64,000 nt of DNA from an uncultured Christensenellaceae bacterium (GCA_910586675.1 CAJUJO010000001.1:1-64000); one strand, 5' to 3'; positions 25,323-34,642 are shown, counted from the first letter of the stretch. Translations and numbers: made by a program. Notes: generated by a model not told the origin, from the sequence alone.

Positions 25323-27155
25323 ATGAAGAAAAAAACGCAGAGAACTTATATCGGCGGTCAGGCGGTCTTGCAGGGCGTCATGATGCGCGGAAAAAGGAGC
25401 ATGGCTACCGCCGTGCGCGATGATAACGGCGTCGTCCAGATGGAGGCGAAGCGCATCACCCCGCCCGAAAAGCGGAGCGTGTGGTCGCGCCTTCCCTTCG
25501 TGCGCGGCATCGTCAATTTCGTTGCCTCTCTTATCGACGGAATGAAGGCTCTTTTGCGCAGTTCCGACGTTGCGATTACCGAAGAAGAAGCGCCCTCCAA
25601 GCTCTCTAAATGGATGGCTGAAAAGTGGAAAATCAGCGTTTCCGCCGTGCTCACCGCCGCCGCGGCGGTTTTCGGCGTGCTTTTGGCGCTCGCGCTATTC
25701 ATGTTCCTGCCGCAGTACGCAACCGATTGGATCGCCAAGCTGTTTCCCGTCGTCGCGCGGGACGGCGAGGGACTTGCGGGATTGTGGTACAGCCTGATCG
25801 AGGGCGGCTTCCGCTTGCTCATCTTCATTCTCTACATTCTGTTCACCCTTATTTTCCGCTCCATTCGGGAGACGTACCGTTATCACGGCGCCGAACATAA
25901 GACGATCAACTGCTATGAGTACGGTATGCCGCTCACGGTGGAGAACGTGAAAAAGAATTCCCGCCTGCACGACAGGTGCGGCACGACCTTTCTCTTTATC
26001 GTGCTAATCATCTCCATTCTCGTTCTTGCCGTCGTCAACTGGGTTCTCGCGCCCTATATCGCGACACCGTATCCTATGCTCAATTCGGCGATTTTGCTCG
26101 TCATAAAGCTGTTGCTTCTTCCCGCCGTCGCGGGAATATCTTACGAGCTTTTGAAGCTGTTTTCCCTTTCGCAGTCGCCGATTTTGCTGCCGTTCAAGGC
26201 GCCGGGGTATCTCTTGCAGATGCTCACCACGCGCGAGCCTTCCGACGATATGATAGAGTGCGCGATCGCCGCCTTCGAGAAGGTGCTTCAAATGGATAAA
26301 GATCCCGATGTGCCCGAGATGACGTTTGCGACGGAGACCAAACTGAGCAAATTGCAGGCGATGATGAAGAAGAGCTTTGCCGAAAAGGAGATCGACGAAG
26401 CGGACGCCGAATGGATTTTAAGCTTAGCGCTCAATGTTCCGAGGAGCAAACTTTCCGAGGAAAGGATCGTTACCCGCAAGGAATGCCGCGCCGTGCTCGA
26501 CGTATTTGAAGAACGGCTTACGGGCAGACCGCTTTGGTATATCATCGGCGATACGGAATTTTACGGATACAAAATCAAGGTGGACGAGCGGGTGCTCATT
26601 CCCCGCCCGGAAACGGAAATCCTCGTCCGTCAGGTCGTTCCCGCATTGCAGGACGGCGATAAAGTGCTCGACCTGTGCACGGGCAGCGGTGCGATTGCGG
26701 TTGCCGTTGCGTGCGAAGCGGCGAAGGATAAGACCGTTGCGGTAACGGCGGTCGACATTTCCGAGGACGCGCTCGAAGTTGCGCGGGAAAACGCGCGCGT
26801 CAACAAGGCGAACGTCAATTTTATCAAATCCGACTTATTTGAAAACGTGCGGGGCAGGTTCAACGTTATTACCGCCAATCCTCCTTACGTGAGAAGGCGG
26901 GAGATCGACGGGCTACAACGCGAAGTGCGCGATTTCGAGCCGCGCATCGCGCTGGACGGCGGTGAAGACGGGTTGGATTTTTACCGCAGGATCGCCGAAA
27001 AGTTTTCGCGTTACCTTGTCCGCGGCGGAATGCTCGTCGTGGAATGCGGCGAGGATCAGGCGCAGGAAATCGTGAAGATTTTTTCCCGCTGCGATTATGC
27101 GATGATCGTCAAGGATCTCAACGGCAAAGAACGGTTCGTAAAGATCGTCGTTTGA
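25323..27155 (+). CDS. yqhQ-prmC: YqhQ (DUF1385) fused to release-factor methyltransferase PrmC
   Basis: One continuous 610-residue frame. Residues about 1-325 are a complete DUF1385/YqhQ membrane protein (GGQAVLQGVMMRGK, YHGAEHKTINCYE, HDRCGTTFL, EPSDDMIECAIAAFEKVL) with four to five transmembrane helices. Residues about 340-610 are a complete PrmC: helical N-domain (DAEWILSLAL, RPLWYIIGDTEFYG), SAM-binding DLCTGSGAIAVAVA and catalytic NPPY at 519-522. PrmC methylates the GGQ glutamine of RF1 and RF2, and prfA follows 10 nt downstream. No stop or frameshift separates the halves. The ATG at 25323 is chosen over a TTG two codons earlier. The two are separate genes in most Clostridia. Confidence 0.88.
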   Translation: MKKKTQRTYIGGQAVLQGVMMRGKRSMATAVRDDNGVVQMEAKRITPPEKRSVWSRLPFVRGIVNFVASLIDGMKALLRSSDVAITEEEAPSKLSKWMAEKWKISVSAVLTAAAAVFGVLLALALFMFLPQYATDWIAKLFPVVARDGEGLAGLWYSLIEGGFRLLIFILYILFTLIFRSIRETYRYHGAEHKTINCYEYGMPLTVENVKKNSRLHDRCGTTFLFIVLIISILVLAVVNWVLAPYIATPYPMLNSAILLVIKLLLLPAVAGISYELLKLFSLSQSPILLPFKAPGYLLQMLTTREPSDDMIECAIAAFEKVLQMDKDPDVPEMTFATETKLSKLQAMMKKSFAEKEIDEADAEWILSLALNVPRSKLSEERIVTRKECRAVLDVFEERLTGRPLWYIIGDTEFYGYKIKVDERVLIPRPETEILVRQVVPALQDGDKVLDLCTGSGAIAVAVACEAAKDKTVAVTAVDISEDALEVARENARVNKANVNFIKSDLFENVRGRFNVITANPPYVRRREIDGLQREVRDFEPRIALDGGEDGLDFYRRIAEKFSRYLVRGGMLVVECGEDQAQEIVKIFSRCDYAMIVKDLNGKERFVKIVV

Positions 27156-27165
27156 GGTTTGCGCC

Positions 27166-28242
27166 ATGCTGAAAAAATTACAGAACATTGCCGCGCGGTA
27201 CGAGGAGCTCGGCGGGCTGCTCGCCTCGCCCGAAGTCCTCGCCGACATGGACTTATGGAAGAAATATTCCAAGGAGCGCGCCGAGCTTGCGGAAATCGCC
27301 GAAAAATACGGCGAATACCGCGATAAGGAAGCGCAGATGAACGCCGCCTTTGCCGAAGCGGAGCATGAAACGGGGGAGATGAAAGAGTTTTTGCTGGAAG
27401 AGGCGCGCCTTTTAAAGCAGACTCTTTCGGACATTACCGCGCAATTGAAGATCCTGCTTCTCCCCAAGGATAAGAACGACGACAGAAACTGCACACTGGA
27501 ACTGCGCGCGGGCGCGGGCGGCGAGGAAGCCGCGCTCTTCGTCTATTCCCTTTACCGCATGTATATGGGATATTGCGAGAAGCACCGCCTGCAATGGGAG
27601 GTCGTCGACCTCAACGAGACGGAGCTGGGCGGCATGCGCGAAGCGATCGTCAACGTGAGCGGAAAGGGCGCGTACAAGCTGCTCAAATACGAGAGCGGTG
27701 TGCACCGCGTGCAGCGCGTTCCCGAGACGGAATCGCAGGGCAGGATTCACACGTCCACGGCGACGGTCGCCGTCCTTCCCGAAGCGGAGGACGTCGAGGT
27801 GGAAATCGCCGAAAAGGACATCCGCGTCGATTTGTTCCGCTCCTCGGGCGCGGGCGGGCAGAAGGTCAACAAGACGGAAACGGCGATCCGCATCACGCAC
27901 TTTCCGACGGGCATCGTCGTAACCTGTCAGGACGAGCGCTCCCAGCTGAAAAACAAGGACAAGGCGTTCCGCGTGCTACGCACCCGCCTTTACGACTATT
28001 ATAACGGCAAAGCCGACTCCGAAGAGGCGAGAAACAGAAGGAGCCTCGTCGGAACGGGCGACAGGAGCGAACGCATCCGCACTTACAACTTTCCGCAGAG
28101 CCGCATTACCGATCACAGGATCGGGTTGAGCCTCTTTTCCATGGAAGCATTCATGGCGGGGGATCTGGACGAGATGACGGAAGCGCTCGCCCGCGCGGAC
28201 AGGGAAGCACAACTTACCGCGGGCACCGCAGAAACGGTTTAA
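27166..28242 (+). CDS. prfA: Peptide chain release factor 1
   Basis: 358 residues, full length. It contains the RF1 tripeptide anticodon region, the catalytic GGQ (SSGAGGQKVNKTETAIRITH) and the usual RSYNFPQxR-like segment (RIRTYNFPQSRITDHRIG). It terminates translation at UAA and UAG. It follows the fused methyltransferase by 10 nt. Confidence 0.96.
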   Translation: MLKKLQNIAARYEELGGLLASPEVLADMDLWKKYSKERAELAEIAEKYGEYRDKEAQMNAAFAEAEHETGEMKEFLLEEARLLKQTLSDITAQLKILLLPKDKNDDRNCTLELRAGAGGEEAALFVYSLYRMYMGYCEKHRLQWEVVDLNETELGGMREAIVNVSGKGAYKLLKYESGVHRVQRVPETESQGRIHTSTATVAVLPEAEDVEVEIAEKDIRVDLFRSSGAGGQKVNKTETAIRITHFPTGIVVTCQDERSQLKNKDKAFRVLRTRLYDYYNGKADSEEARNRRSLVGTGDRSERIRTYNFPQSRITDHRIGLSLFSMEAFMAGDLDEMTEALARADREAQLTAGTAETV

Positions 28243-28268
28243 TTTTTTAACATACAGGAGAAGCGATC

Positions 28269-29468
28269 ATGAATGAGAGGCTTGCGCGGAGAATCCGCAC
28301 CATTTCGCCCTCGCTTACGCTCGCCGTGAGCGCCAAGGCGAAGGCGATGAAAGCCGCAGGCGAGGAAGTCATCAACTTCGGCGTGGGGGAACCGGATTTC
28401 AACACGCCCGCGCATATCGTAGAGGCGGCGGAGCACGCACTCGAAGCGGGGCACACAAAGTACACGCCCTCTTCCGGGCTTCTCGAACTGCGCCGCGCCA
28501 TCTGCGACAAGTTCAAACGCGACAATAATCTGGAATACGAAAGCTCGCAGATCATCGTGAGCAGCGGCGCCAAGCACTCCATTTTCAACGTGTGCTTCGC
28601 GCTCCTCGACGAGGGCGACGAGGTCATTATTCCCGCGCCCTATTGGCTTACCTATCCCGAAGTGGTAAAGGTGTGCGGCGGCGTGCCCGTCGTCGTCAAG
28701 GCGAAAAAATCCAACGGTTTCAAAATTACGCCCGAGCAGCTCAAAGAGGCCATCACGCCCAAGACCAAGCTGTTCATCTTCAATTCGCCGAGCAATCCCA
28801 CGGGCGCCGTGTATTCGGAAGAGGAAGTGCGCGCGCTTGCGAAGGTGTGCGAGGAAGCGGACATCTTTGTTCTCTCCGACGAAATTTACGAAAAGCTCGT
28901 CTACGGGCAGGTCAAGCCCTTTTCCATGGCGGCTTGCTCGGATAAAATGAAGGAGCTCACCGTAACCGTTAACGGCGTTTCCAAGACGTACGCCATGACG
29001 GGTTGGCGAATCGGCTATCTCGCCGCCCCTAAGGACATTGCCAAGGCGATCGACTCCTTCCAGAGCCATGCGACGAGCAACGCCAATTCCATCGCGCAGT
29101 ATGCGACGATCAAGGCGCTCAACTCGCCCGAAGCGGCGGTTGAAGAGATGGTCGCTATCTTCGCAAAGCGCAGGGAAGCCATGTTAAAACGCATTGCGGA
29201 AATGCCCGACGTGTCGTGCGTCGTGCCCGACGGCGCGTTTTACGCCATGCTCGTGGTGCGGAGCGCCTACGGCAAGCGTTTCGGAAGCAAGCTGATCGAC
29301 GGCTCCGTGAGCTTTGCCGACTGTCTGCTCGACGCGGCGAAGGTTGCCGTCGTGCCCGGTATATCCTTCGGCGCGGACGAATGCATCCGCATTTCCTATT
29401 CCCTTTCCATGAGCGATATGCTCGAAGGATTGGATCGCATCGACGCATTTATGCGCAGCCTGAAATAA
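28269..29468 (+). CDS. aspB: Pyridoxal-phosphate aspartate aminotransferase (class I/II)
   Basis: 399 residues, fold type I. The cofactor-binding lysine lies in NGVSKTYAMTGWRIGY, with NSPSNPTGAVYS and LSDEIYEKLVY as the other PLP contacts and a C-terminal RISYS arginine for the substrate carboxylate. This is the AspB type of Firmicutes, converting aspartate and 2-oxoglutarate to oxaloacetate and glutamate; substrate specificity is inferred. RBS CAGGAGAAGCGATC. 26 nt behind prfA. Confidence 0.9.
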   Translation: MNERLARRIRTISPSLTLAVSAKAKAMKAAGEEVINFGVGEPDFNTPAHIVEAAEHALEAGHTKYTPSSGLLELRRAICDKFKRDNNLEYESSQIIVSSGAKHSIFNVCFALLDEGDEVIIPAPYWLTYPEVVKVCGGVPVVVKAKKSNGFKITPEQLKEAITPKTKLFIFNSPSNPTGAVYSEEEVRALAKVCEEADIFVLSDEIYEKLVYGQVKPFSMAACSDKMKELTVTVNGVSKTYAMTGWRIGYLAAPKDIAKAIDSFQSHATSNANSIAQYATIKALNSPEAAVEEMVAIFAKRREAMLKRIAEMPDVSCVVPDGAFYAMLVVRSAYGKRFGSKLIDGSVSFADCLLDAAKVAVVPGISFGADECIRISYSLSMSDMLEGLDRIDAFMRSLK

Positions 29469-29494
29469 ATTTTCCGCGAATTTTCGTAAAACTC

Positions 29495-29523
29495 TTGAAA
29501 TCTACACAAAAACTTGATAGAAT
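29495..29523 (+). promoter_or_regulatory. Promoter of the P-loop gene
   Basis: TTGAAA (29495-29500), 17-bp spacer, TAGAAT (29518-29523). Confidence 0.7.
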
Positions 29524-29566
29524 ATAAATACAATAAAGAAGCGCCGCAAGGCGTCAGGAGGACAGC

Positions 29567-29974
29567 ATGATCAAAATTATTTGCGGCCCCAAGGGCAGCG
29601 GAAAAACCAAGAAGATAATCGACGCGGCGAACGCGGCGGTGGAAACGGCGAAGGGACACCTCATCTTCGTTACCGATACCAAGAGATATATGTACGACTT
29701 AAAGCGCGAGATCCGTTTTATCGACGTTACCGATTACGCCGTCGCGGGCGAGGAGGCGCTGTGCGGCTTCGTGAAGGGCGCGATCGCGGGCGGATACGAC
29801 AACGAATACGTGTTCGTGGACGGCGCGGCGCGCATCGCGGGAAAGAACGTAAAGGATATGTCGGCGTTCTATTACATGCTCGACAGAGTTTCCCTTCTCC
29901 GCAATCTGCAAATTTACGTAACGTGCAGCTGTGCGGAAGAGGAGCTTCCCGAGTTCGCAAAGAAGTACCTTTGA
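29567..29974 (+). CDS. Small P-loop ATP-binding protein of unknown function
   Basis: 135 residues. A Walker A motif GPKGSGKTKK lies at residues 7-16, and a likely Walker B is YVFVDGAARI around residue 83. It is too short for a motor ATPase; similar clostridial proteins are annotated loosely as ATP-binding or PilT-like. Monocistronic, with its own promoter and a strong terminator. Function not assignable. Confidence 0.75.
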   Translation: MIKIICGPKGSGKTKKIIDAANAAVETAKGHLIFVTDTKRYMYDLKREIRFIDVTDYAVAGEEALCGFVKGAIAGGYDNEYVFVDGAARIAGKNVKDMSAFYYMLDRVSLLRNLQIYVTCSCAEEELPEFAKKYL

Positions 29975-30014
29975 TCGGCGGGAAATTATTTTTGAAAATT
30001 TGACCTTTCCGAAC

Positions 30015-30041
30015 CGTCCCTTTTTTGCAAAGGGGCGTTTT
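30015..30041 (+). terminator. Terminator after the P-loop gene
   Basis: Stem CGTCCCTTT/AAAGGGGCG (one G-U pair) with a 5-nt loop, followed by TTTT. Confidence 0.8.
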
Positions 30042-30100
30042 CGGATATTTACGGCTTACGGCGCTTTCGCTCATTTTCGGCGGGCGTGGAAGGAGAAATT

Positions 30101-31591
30101 ATGTATTTTGTCAGCACAAGGGGGAACGAGAGAGTTACGGGCGCGCAGGCGATCGTGCAGGGGCTTGCGAAGGACGGCGGTCTTTTCGTGCCCGAATTTT
30201 TTCCCGCCGTCAAGCAGGACGAGCTTGCGCTCATGCTGGAAATGGACTACCCCGAGCGCGCCGCGCACATTTTGCATAAATATCTGGACGAGTACGACAA
30301 AGAAGAGCTTCTTTCCGCGCTGAAAAAGGCGTACGCGCAATTTGAAGGGAACGACCCCGCGCCGCTCGTCAAGGTGGAAAACGGCATGTTTATGCTGGAA
30401 CTCTTCCACGGCCCCACGTGCGCGTTCAAAGACATGGCGCTCACCGTTCTGCCCTACCTACTGCGCAAGGGGTGCGACATCTGCGGAATCAAGGAAGAGA
30501 TTCTCGTCCTCGTCGCGACGAGCGGCGATACGGGTAAAGCGGCGCTCGAAGGCTTTAAGGACGCGGCGGGCGTCAAAATCATGGCCTTTTATCCCGAGGA
30601 CGGCGTTTCCAAAATGCAGAAATTGCAGATGTGCACGCAGGAGGGCGATAACGTTAACGTCGTCGCCGTCAAGGGTAATTTCGACGACTGTCAGACGGCG
30701 GTCAAGCGTATTTTCCATTCGGATCGGTGTAAAGAGGAATTGAAGGAGAAAAACGTGCTTCTCTCCTCGGCGAACTCCATTAACTTCGGGCGGCTTGCGC
30801 CCCAAATCGCCTATTACTTTTCCGCCTATCTCGATTTGGTTTCTTCCGAGCAGATTGCATTGGGAGACAAAGTAGATTTTACCGTGCCCACCGGCAACTT
30901 CGGCAATATCCTCGCGGCGTACTACGCAAAGCAGATGGGGCTTCCCGTCGGAACGCTCGTTTGCGCTTCCAACAAAAACAACGTGCTTACCGACTTTATT
31001 CAGAGCGGCACGTACGATTGCAAGCGCTCCTTCTATAAGACCATGTCGCCGTCCATGGACATTCTGGTTTCCTCCAACCTCGAACGGCTCATTTACGAAA
31101 TATCGGGGCGCGATGCGGCAATCACCAAGGAGAGAATGGAAAAACTCTCGTCGTCGGGCAGGTACGAAATTACGGCGGCGGAAGCGCAAAAAATACGCGC
31201 TTCCTTCTTTGCGGGCTGCACGAGCGAGGACGACACGGTGGAGTGCATGTACGAATTCTTCACCGAGTACGGTTATCCCATGGACACGCATACGGGCGTC
31301 GCCATGAACGTCGCCCAAAGGTACGAGGAAAAGCGCGCGGAAGAAAAATGGGAAGAGCGCCCCATGGTTGTAGTTTCCACCGCAAGCCCGTATAAGTTCC
31401 CGCAGGACGTATTGTATGCGCTTACGGGGAACGACGTAAAAGACAGCTTCAAGGGCATAAAGCGCATCAATCTTTTAACGGCGATGAAGGTGCCCGAGAA
31501 CTTGAAGGCGCTTCGCTATAAGCCCGTGCGGTTCAAACAGACGGCGCATGCGGACAAGCTGTATCAGGAAGTTCTTAAATTTATCGGTTAA
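30101..31591 (+). CDS. thrC: Threonine synthase
   Basis: 496 residues, the length of the long bacterial form. It converts O-phosphohomoserine to threonine. N-terminal FVSTRGN and DGGLFVP, the PLP lysine in GPTCAFKDMAL, the phosphate-binding TSGDTGKAAL and PTGNFGNILAAYYA are all present. The ATG at 30101, behind AAGGAGAAATT, is preferred over a longer frame opening five codons earlier with a non-ATG codon. Pathway-linked to the aspartokinase at 9.6 kb but not in an operon with it. Confidence 0.94.
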   Translation: MYFVSTRGNERVTGAQAIVQGLAKDGGLFVPEFFPAVKQDELALMLEMDYPERAAHILHKYLDEYDKEELLSALKKAYAQFEGNDPAPLVKVENGMFMLELFHGPTCAFKDMALTVLPYLLRKGCDICGIKEEILVLVATSGDTGKAALEGFKDAAGVKIMAFYPEDGVSKMQKLQMCTQEGDNVNVVAVKGNFDDCQTAVKRIFHSDRCKEELKEKNVLLSSANSINFGRLAPQIAYYFSAYLDLVSSEQIALGDKVDFTVPTGNFGNILAAYYAKQMGLPVGTLVCASNKNNVLTDFIQSGTYDCKRSFYKTMSPSMDILVSSNLERLIYEISGRDAAITKERMEKLSSSGRYEITAAEAQKIRASFFAGCTSEDDTVECMYEFFTEYGYPMDTHTGVAMNVAQRYEEKRAEEKWEERPMVVVSTASPYKFPQDVLYALTGNDVKDSFKGIKRINLLTAMKVPENLKALRYKPVRFKQTAHADKLYQEVLKFIG

Positions 31592-31604
31592 AAAATGTGC
31601 AGGC

Positions 31605-31631
31605 GGACTTTCTTCGGAAAGTCCTTTTTTT
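31605..31631 (+). terminator. Terminator of thrC
   Basis: Perfect stem GGACTTTC/GAAAGTCC closed by a UUCG tetraloop and followed by seven T's. Confidence 0.93.
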
Positions 31632-31694
31632 GTGCAAACGGGGTGAAATTTGCTTTAATTTCCCATGAAGCGCGCAATACTTTTCGTTTCCGCG

Positions 31695-31723
31695 TTGCAA
31701 TTTGGAAAATAATGTGGTATAAT
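31695..31723 (+). promoter_or_regulatory. Promoter of trpS
   Basis: TTGCAA (31695-31700), 17-bp spacer, TATAAT (31718-31723). Only 43 nt separate it from the start codon, too short for a T-box leader. Confidence 0.85.
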
Positions 31724-31766
31724 TTGGAATGATACTGATCAATTGAAAGGCTTAGGTTAGAGGATT

Positions 31767-32762
31767 ATGGAAAATAAAGTGCTCTATTCGGCGGTTCAGC
31801 CGAGCGGAAATCTCACCATAGGCAATTATGCGGGAGCCATCCGCAACTGGGTGAGGATGCAGTCGGAGTTCGACTGTTTTTTCGCCATTGCCGACATGCA
31901 CGCCATAACCGTCCGTCAGGAGCCCGCTCTTTTGCGCCGCAGAACGGCGGAGCTCGCGGCACTCTATCTCGCCTGCGGAATAGATCCCGAGCGTTGCACG
32001 CTCTACGTGCAGTCGCAGGTCTCCGCGCATGCCGAGCTCGCCTGGGCGCTCAATTGCATCACTTACGTCGGCGAAATGGAGCGCATGACGCAGTTCAAGG
32101 ATAAATCCCGCAAACATGCCGACAATATCAATATGGGGCTCATGGACTATCCCGTGCTCATGGCGGCGGATATTCTGTTGTATCAGCCCCACTACGTGCC
32201 CGTCGGCGCCGATCAGAAGCAGCATGTGGAGATCACGCGGGACATCGCGATCCGCTTCAATAACCGCTACGGGGAAACCTTCCGCGTGCCCGAACCTTAC
32301 ATCATGAAAGAAGGCGCGAGCATCAAGTCCTTGCAGGAACCCGCGAAAAAGATGAGCAAGTCGGATGAAAACGCAAACGCGTCCGTTTACCTTACGGACG
32401 ACAAAGATACGATCATACGCAAGTTCAAGCGCGCCGTAACGGACAGCGACAACGAGATTCGCGTGTCTCCCGAAAAGGCGGGTATTTCCAATCTTCTGAA
32501 TATCTACGCCTCTTTTGCAGGCTGTTCGTTGGCGGAGGCGGAAAATACCTTCCGCGGCAAGGGTTACGGCGATTTCAAGCTCGCCGTCGGCGAAACGGTT
32601 GCCGACGCGCTCGCACCCGTACAGGAGGAACAGCGGCGTTTGCTTTCCGATAAAGAATATTTGAACTCCGTCTTGCAGGCGGGCGCGGAGCGCGCGTTCA
32701 AAGCGTCGCGCAAAACGCTCTCCAAAGTGTACCGCAAAATCGGGTTTTATCGGGGGGAATGA
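31767..32762 (+). CDS. trpS: Tryptophanyl-tRNA synthetase
   Basis: 331 residues, class I synthetase. The HIGH-like motif is PSGNLTIGNYAGAI and the KMSKS motif is KKMSKSDEN. It charges tRNA-Trp. The DUF5685 cassette begins 1 nt after its stop, so it may head a longer operon through rlmD. Confidence 0.96.
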   Translation: MENKVLYSAVQPSGNLTIGNYAGAIRNWVRMQSEFDCFFAIADMHAITVRQEPALLRRRTAELAALYLACGIDPERCTLYVQSQVSAHAELAWALNCITYVGEMERMTQFKDKSRKHADNINMGLMDYPVLMAADILLYQPHYVPVGADQKQHVEITRDIAIRFNNRYGETFRVPEPYIMKEGASIKSLQEPAKKMSKSDENANASVYLTDDKDTIIRKFKRAVTDSDNEIRVSPEKAGISNLLNIYASFAGCSLAEAENTFRGKGYGDFKLAVGETVADALAPVQEEQRRLLSDKEYLNSVLQAGAERAFKASRKTLSKVYRKIGFYRGE

Positions 32763-32763
32763 T

Positions 32764-33630
32764 TTGTTCGGATACGTTCGTTACGACCTCCCAAATTTAT
32801 TCGTCAAAGATCTGATGCTCTACAAAGCTATGTACTGCGGGCTGTGCAAGGGCATAGCGGCTTCCTGCGGGCAGGCGGCGCGCGTCGGGCTTACCTATGA
32901 CGTAACCTTTCTTTCCGTTCTTCTGCATAATATGACGGGAACGGACGTAAAGGTAGAAAAGCAGAACTGCTTCGAGCACCGCTTGAAAAAGCGCCCGATC
33001 GCTCTGGTCGACAGTCTGACGGAGGAGCTCGGCGCGCTCAATACCGTGCTCTGCTACTTCAAGTTGACCGACGACGTGCAGGACGGCGGAAAGGGCAGGG
33101 GCAGGCGTGTGTGGTTCAAAAAGGGCTATAAACGCGCAAAAAAGAAGTACCCGGAGCTCGTCTCCCTCATAGAAAATTACATGGCGCGGCAGGCGGAAAC
33201 GGAGAAGGCAAAGACGGCTTCGCCCGACATAGCGGCGGATCCTTCCGCCTGTCTTATGCGCGAGCTTTCCGCATACTTTCTCAAAGAAAAGGCGGGGGAA
33301 GGCTCCTCTCAGCTCTTTTACGCCATCGGCAAGTGGGTGTACCTCATCGACGCGCTCGACGATTACGATAAGGACGTAAAAAAGAAACAGTACAATCCCT
33401 TTGTATTGAGCTACGGCGCAAAGTCGCGCGCGGAGCTTATGCAGGCGAGCGGACAGGAAATCGCTTTTTTGTTCGACACCATGTTCTTCGACATGCGCGA
33501 AGGGCTGGGAAAAATAAAGTTTTACTTCAACCGCGATTTGACGGATAACGTAATTTTACGCGGTTTGCCCGCCGAGACGGCGCGTGTCATGAAGGGCGAA
33601 AAGCCCAAAAAGATGAGCGAAAAAATCTGA
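32764..33630 (+). CDS. DUF5685 family protein with two aspartate-rich motifs
   Basis: 288 residues. The TTG start at 32764 gives the family N-terminus MFGYV and is preceded by GGGGGGA; no ATG fits. The YCGLCKGI and GLTYDVTFLSVLL segments are typical of DUF5685. The protein looks all-helical and carries two aspartate-rich clusters, DDVQD at residues 103-107 and DDYDKD at 199-204 (in YLIDALDDYDKD). Such paired clusters bind Mg-diphosphate in class I isoprenoid synthases. That resemblance is my inference; I know of no established function for the family. First gene of a tightly spaced run with two Cys-tailed proteins and a membrane protein. Confidence 0.8.
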   Translation: MFGYVRYDLPNLFVKDLMLYKAMYCGLCKGIAASCGQAARVGLTYDVTFLSVLLHNMTGTDVKVEKQNCFEHRLKKRPIALVDSLTEELGALNTVLCYFKLTDDVQDGGKGRGRRVWFKKGYKRAKKKYPELVSLIENYMARQAETEKAKTASPDIAADPSACLMRELSAYFLKEKAGEGSSQLFYAIGKWVYLIDALDDYDKDVKKKQYNPFVLSYGAKSRAELMQASGQEIAFLFDTMFFDMREGLGKIKFYFNRDLTDNVILRGLPAETARVMKGEKPKKMSEKI

Positions 33631-33637
33631 GGGAAGT

Positions 33638-34012
33638 ATGTTTCACTGCGACGAAGATTCCCAAGAATACGAACGGTTTCGGTCAATTTGGGAAATACTG
33701 AATTCCGACCTTCCGAGCGATTCCGACTTGGACGAAGCGTGGAAACGTCTGGAAGCAATGAAGGAAAGGGACGCCGAATGGCACTATGCTAGCGCGGCGG
33801 TCTGCTTCCGCAAATGCTGGTATCTCGAATGCAAAAGGCACTTAAAAAAGGCGATGAGGCTGAACCCGCAGGCGGGGAAGTATAAGGAAGCGTTCGACGG
33901 GCTCACGGCAATGGCGGATGAAGCCGCCAAGGGCAACAAGCGAATGCCTTCCCGGGAGTTCGACGGCTGCGCGGAGACCTGTCTGGAAGGTTGCTGCACG
34001 TCGTGCTGTTGA
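33638..34012 (+). CDS. Small TPR-like protein with cysteine-rich C-terminus
   Basis: 124 residues, not a named family. The central helical pair (ERDAEWHYASAAVCF to LTAMAD) is clearly paralogous to the TPR-like part of the next protein (ERNAEWHYLQSVVFY to LKARAD). The tail ends CAETCLEGCCTSCC, six cysteines in fourteen residues. Unlike its neighbour it has no J-like domain. It sits 7 nt after DUF5685 and 21 nt before the J-like gene. Metal binding or lipid attachment by the tail is possible but unproven. Confidence 0.7.
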   Translation: MFHCDEDSQEYERFRSIWEILNSDLPSDSDLDEAWKRLEAMKERDAEWHYASAAVCFRKCWYLECKRHLKKAMRLNPQAGKYKEAFDGLTAMADEAAKGNKRMPSREFDGCAETCLEGCCTSCC

Positions 34013-34033
34013 TAAAATATAGACGAGGAAATC

Positions 34034-34642
34034 ATGAATAAAGAATATTACGAACTTTTACAGGTAAACGAGGATTGTACCGACGAGGAAATCGAAGCGA
34101 GCTACAAAGCGCTCAAAGAGAAGTACAATCAGGAAAAGTGGCAGGACGGCGAAGCGGGCATGAATGCAGCGAAGATGCTGGGCAAGCTCGACGCCGCGTA
34201 TGCCGAAATCATGGCGGACCGCAAGGAAAAAAAGCAGAACACGAGCGGGGCTTCCGCCTTCGACGAGGTGTCCGAGCTCATCAAGAAGGGGGATATTTCG
34301 GGCGCGCAGGCGCGGCTGGATTCCTTCAACGAGCGGAACGCCGAATGGCATTATCTGCAATCGGTCGTGTTCTATAAAAAGAACTGGATGAACGAGAGCA
34401 AGAAACAGCTGGAAATCGCCATTCAGATGGACGCGACGAATACCAAATACCGCGACGCCTACGATAAGTTGAAAGCCCGCGCCGACTATCAACAGCAGAC
34501 GGGCGGCGCGCCCAACACCAACCCCAACGTCAATACGGGCGACGAACAGATGGGCGGGAACTGGTGCGCGAACTGCGCGAGCTTCTGCTATACCTGGATG
34601 TGCGTCAACTGCCTGTTTAACCTCTGCTGCAACTGTCGGTAA
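34034..34642 (+). CDS. J-like protein lacking HPD, with TPR-like and cysteine-rich tail
   Basis: 202 residues. Residues 1-65 have the J-domain pattern (EYYELLQVNEDCTDEEIEASY), but the HPD that activates DnaK is replaced (KYNQEKW), so normal co-chaperone activity is not expected. Residues about 78-155 are TPR-like and paralogous to the preceding protein. A polar Asn/Thr/Gly linker leads to a C-terminal tail with eight cysteines (WCANCASFC, MCVNC, LCCNC). Cys-tailed J-like proteins near DUF5685 are a recurring clostridial context as I recall it; function unknown. The stop overlaps the next ATG (TAATG). Confidence 0.78.
   Translation: MNKEYYELLQVNEDCTDEEIEASYKALKEKYNQEKWQDGEAGMNAAKMLGKLDAAYAEIMADRKEKKQNTSGASAFDEVSELIKKGDISGAQARLDSFNERNAEWHYLQSVVFYKKNWMNESKKQLEIAIQMDATNTKYRDAYDKLKARADYQQQTGGAPNTNPNVNTGDEQMGGNWCANCASFCYTWMCVNCLFNLCCNCR

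Noticed and set aside
31724..31766. T-box riboswitch before trpS
   Set aside because: The interval from promoter to start codon is only 43 nt and has no specifier or T-box sequence. thrC also lacks one.
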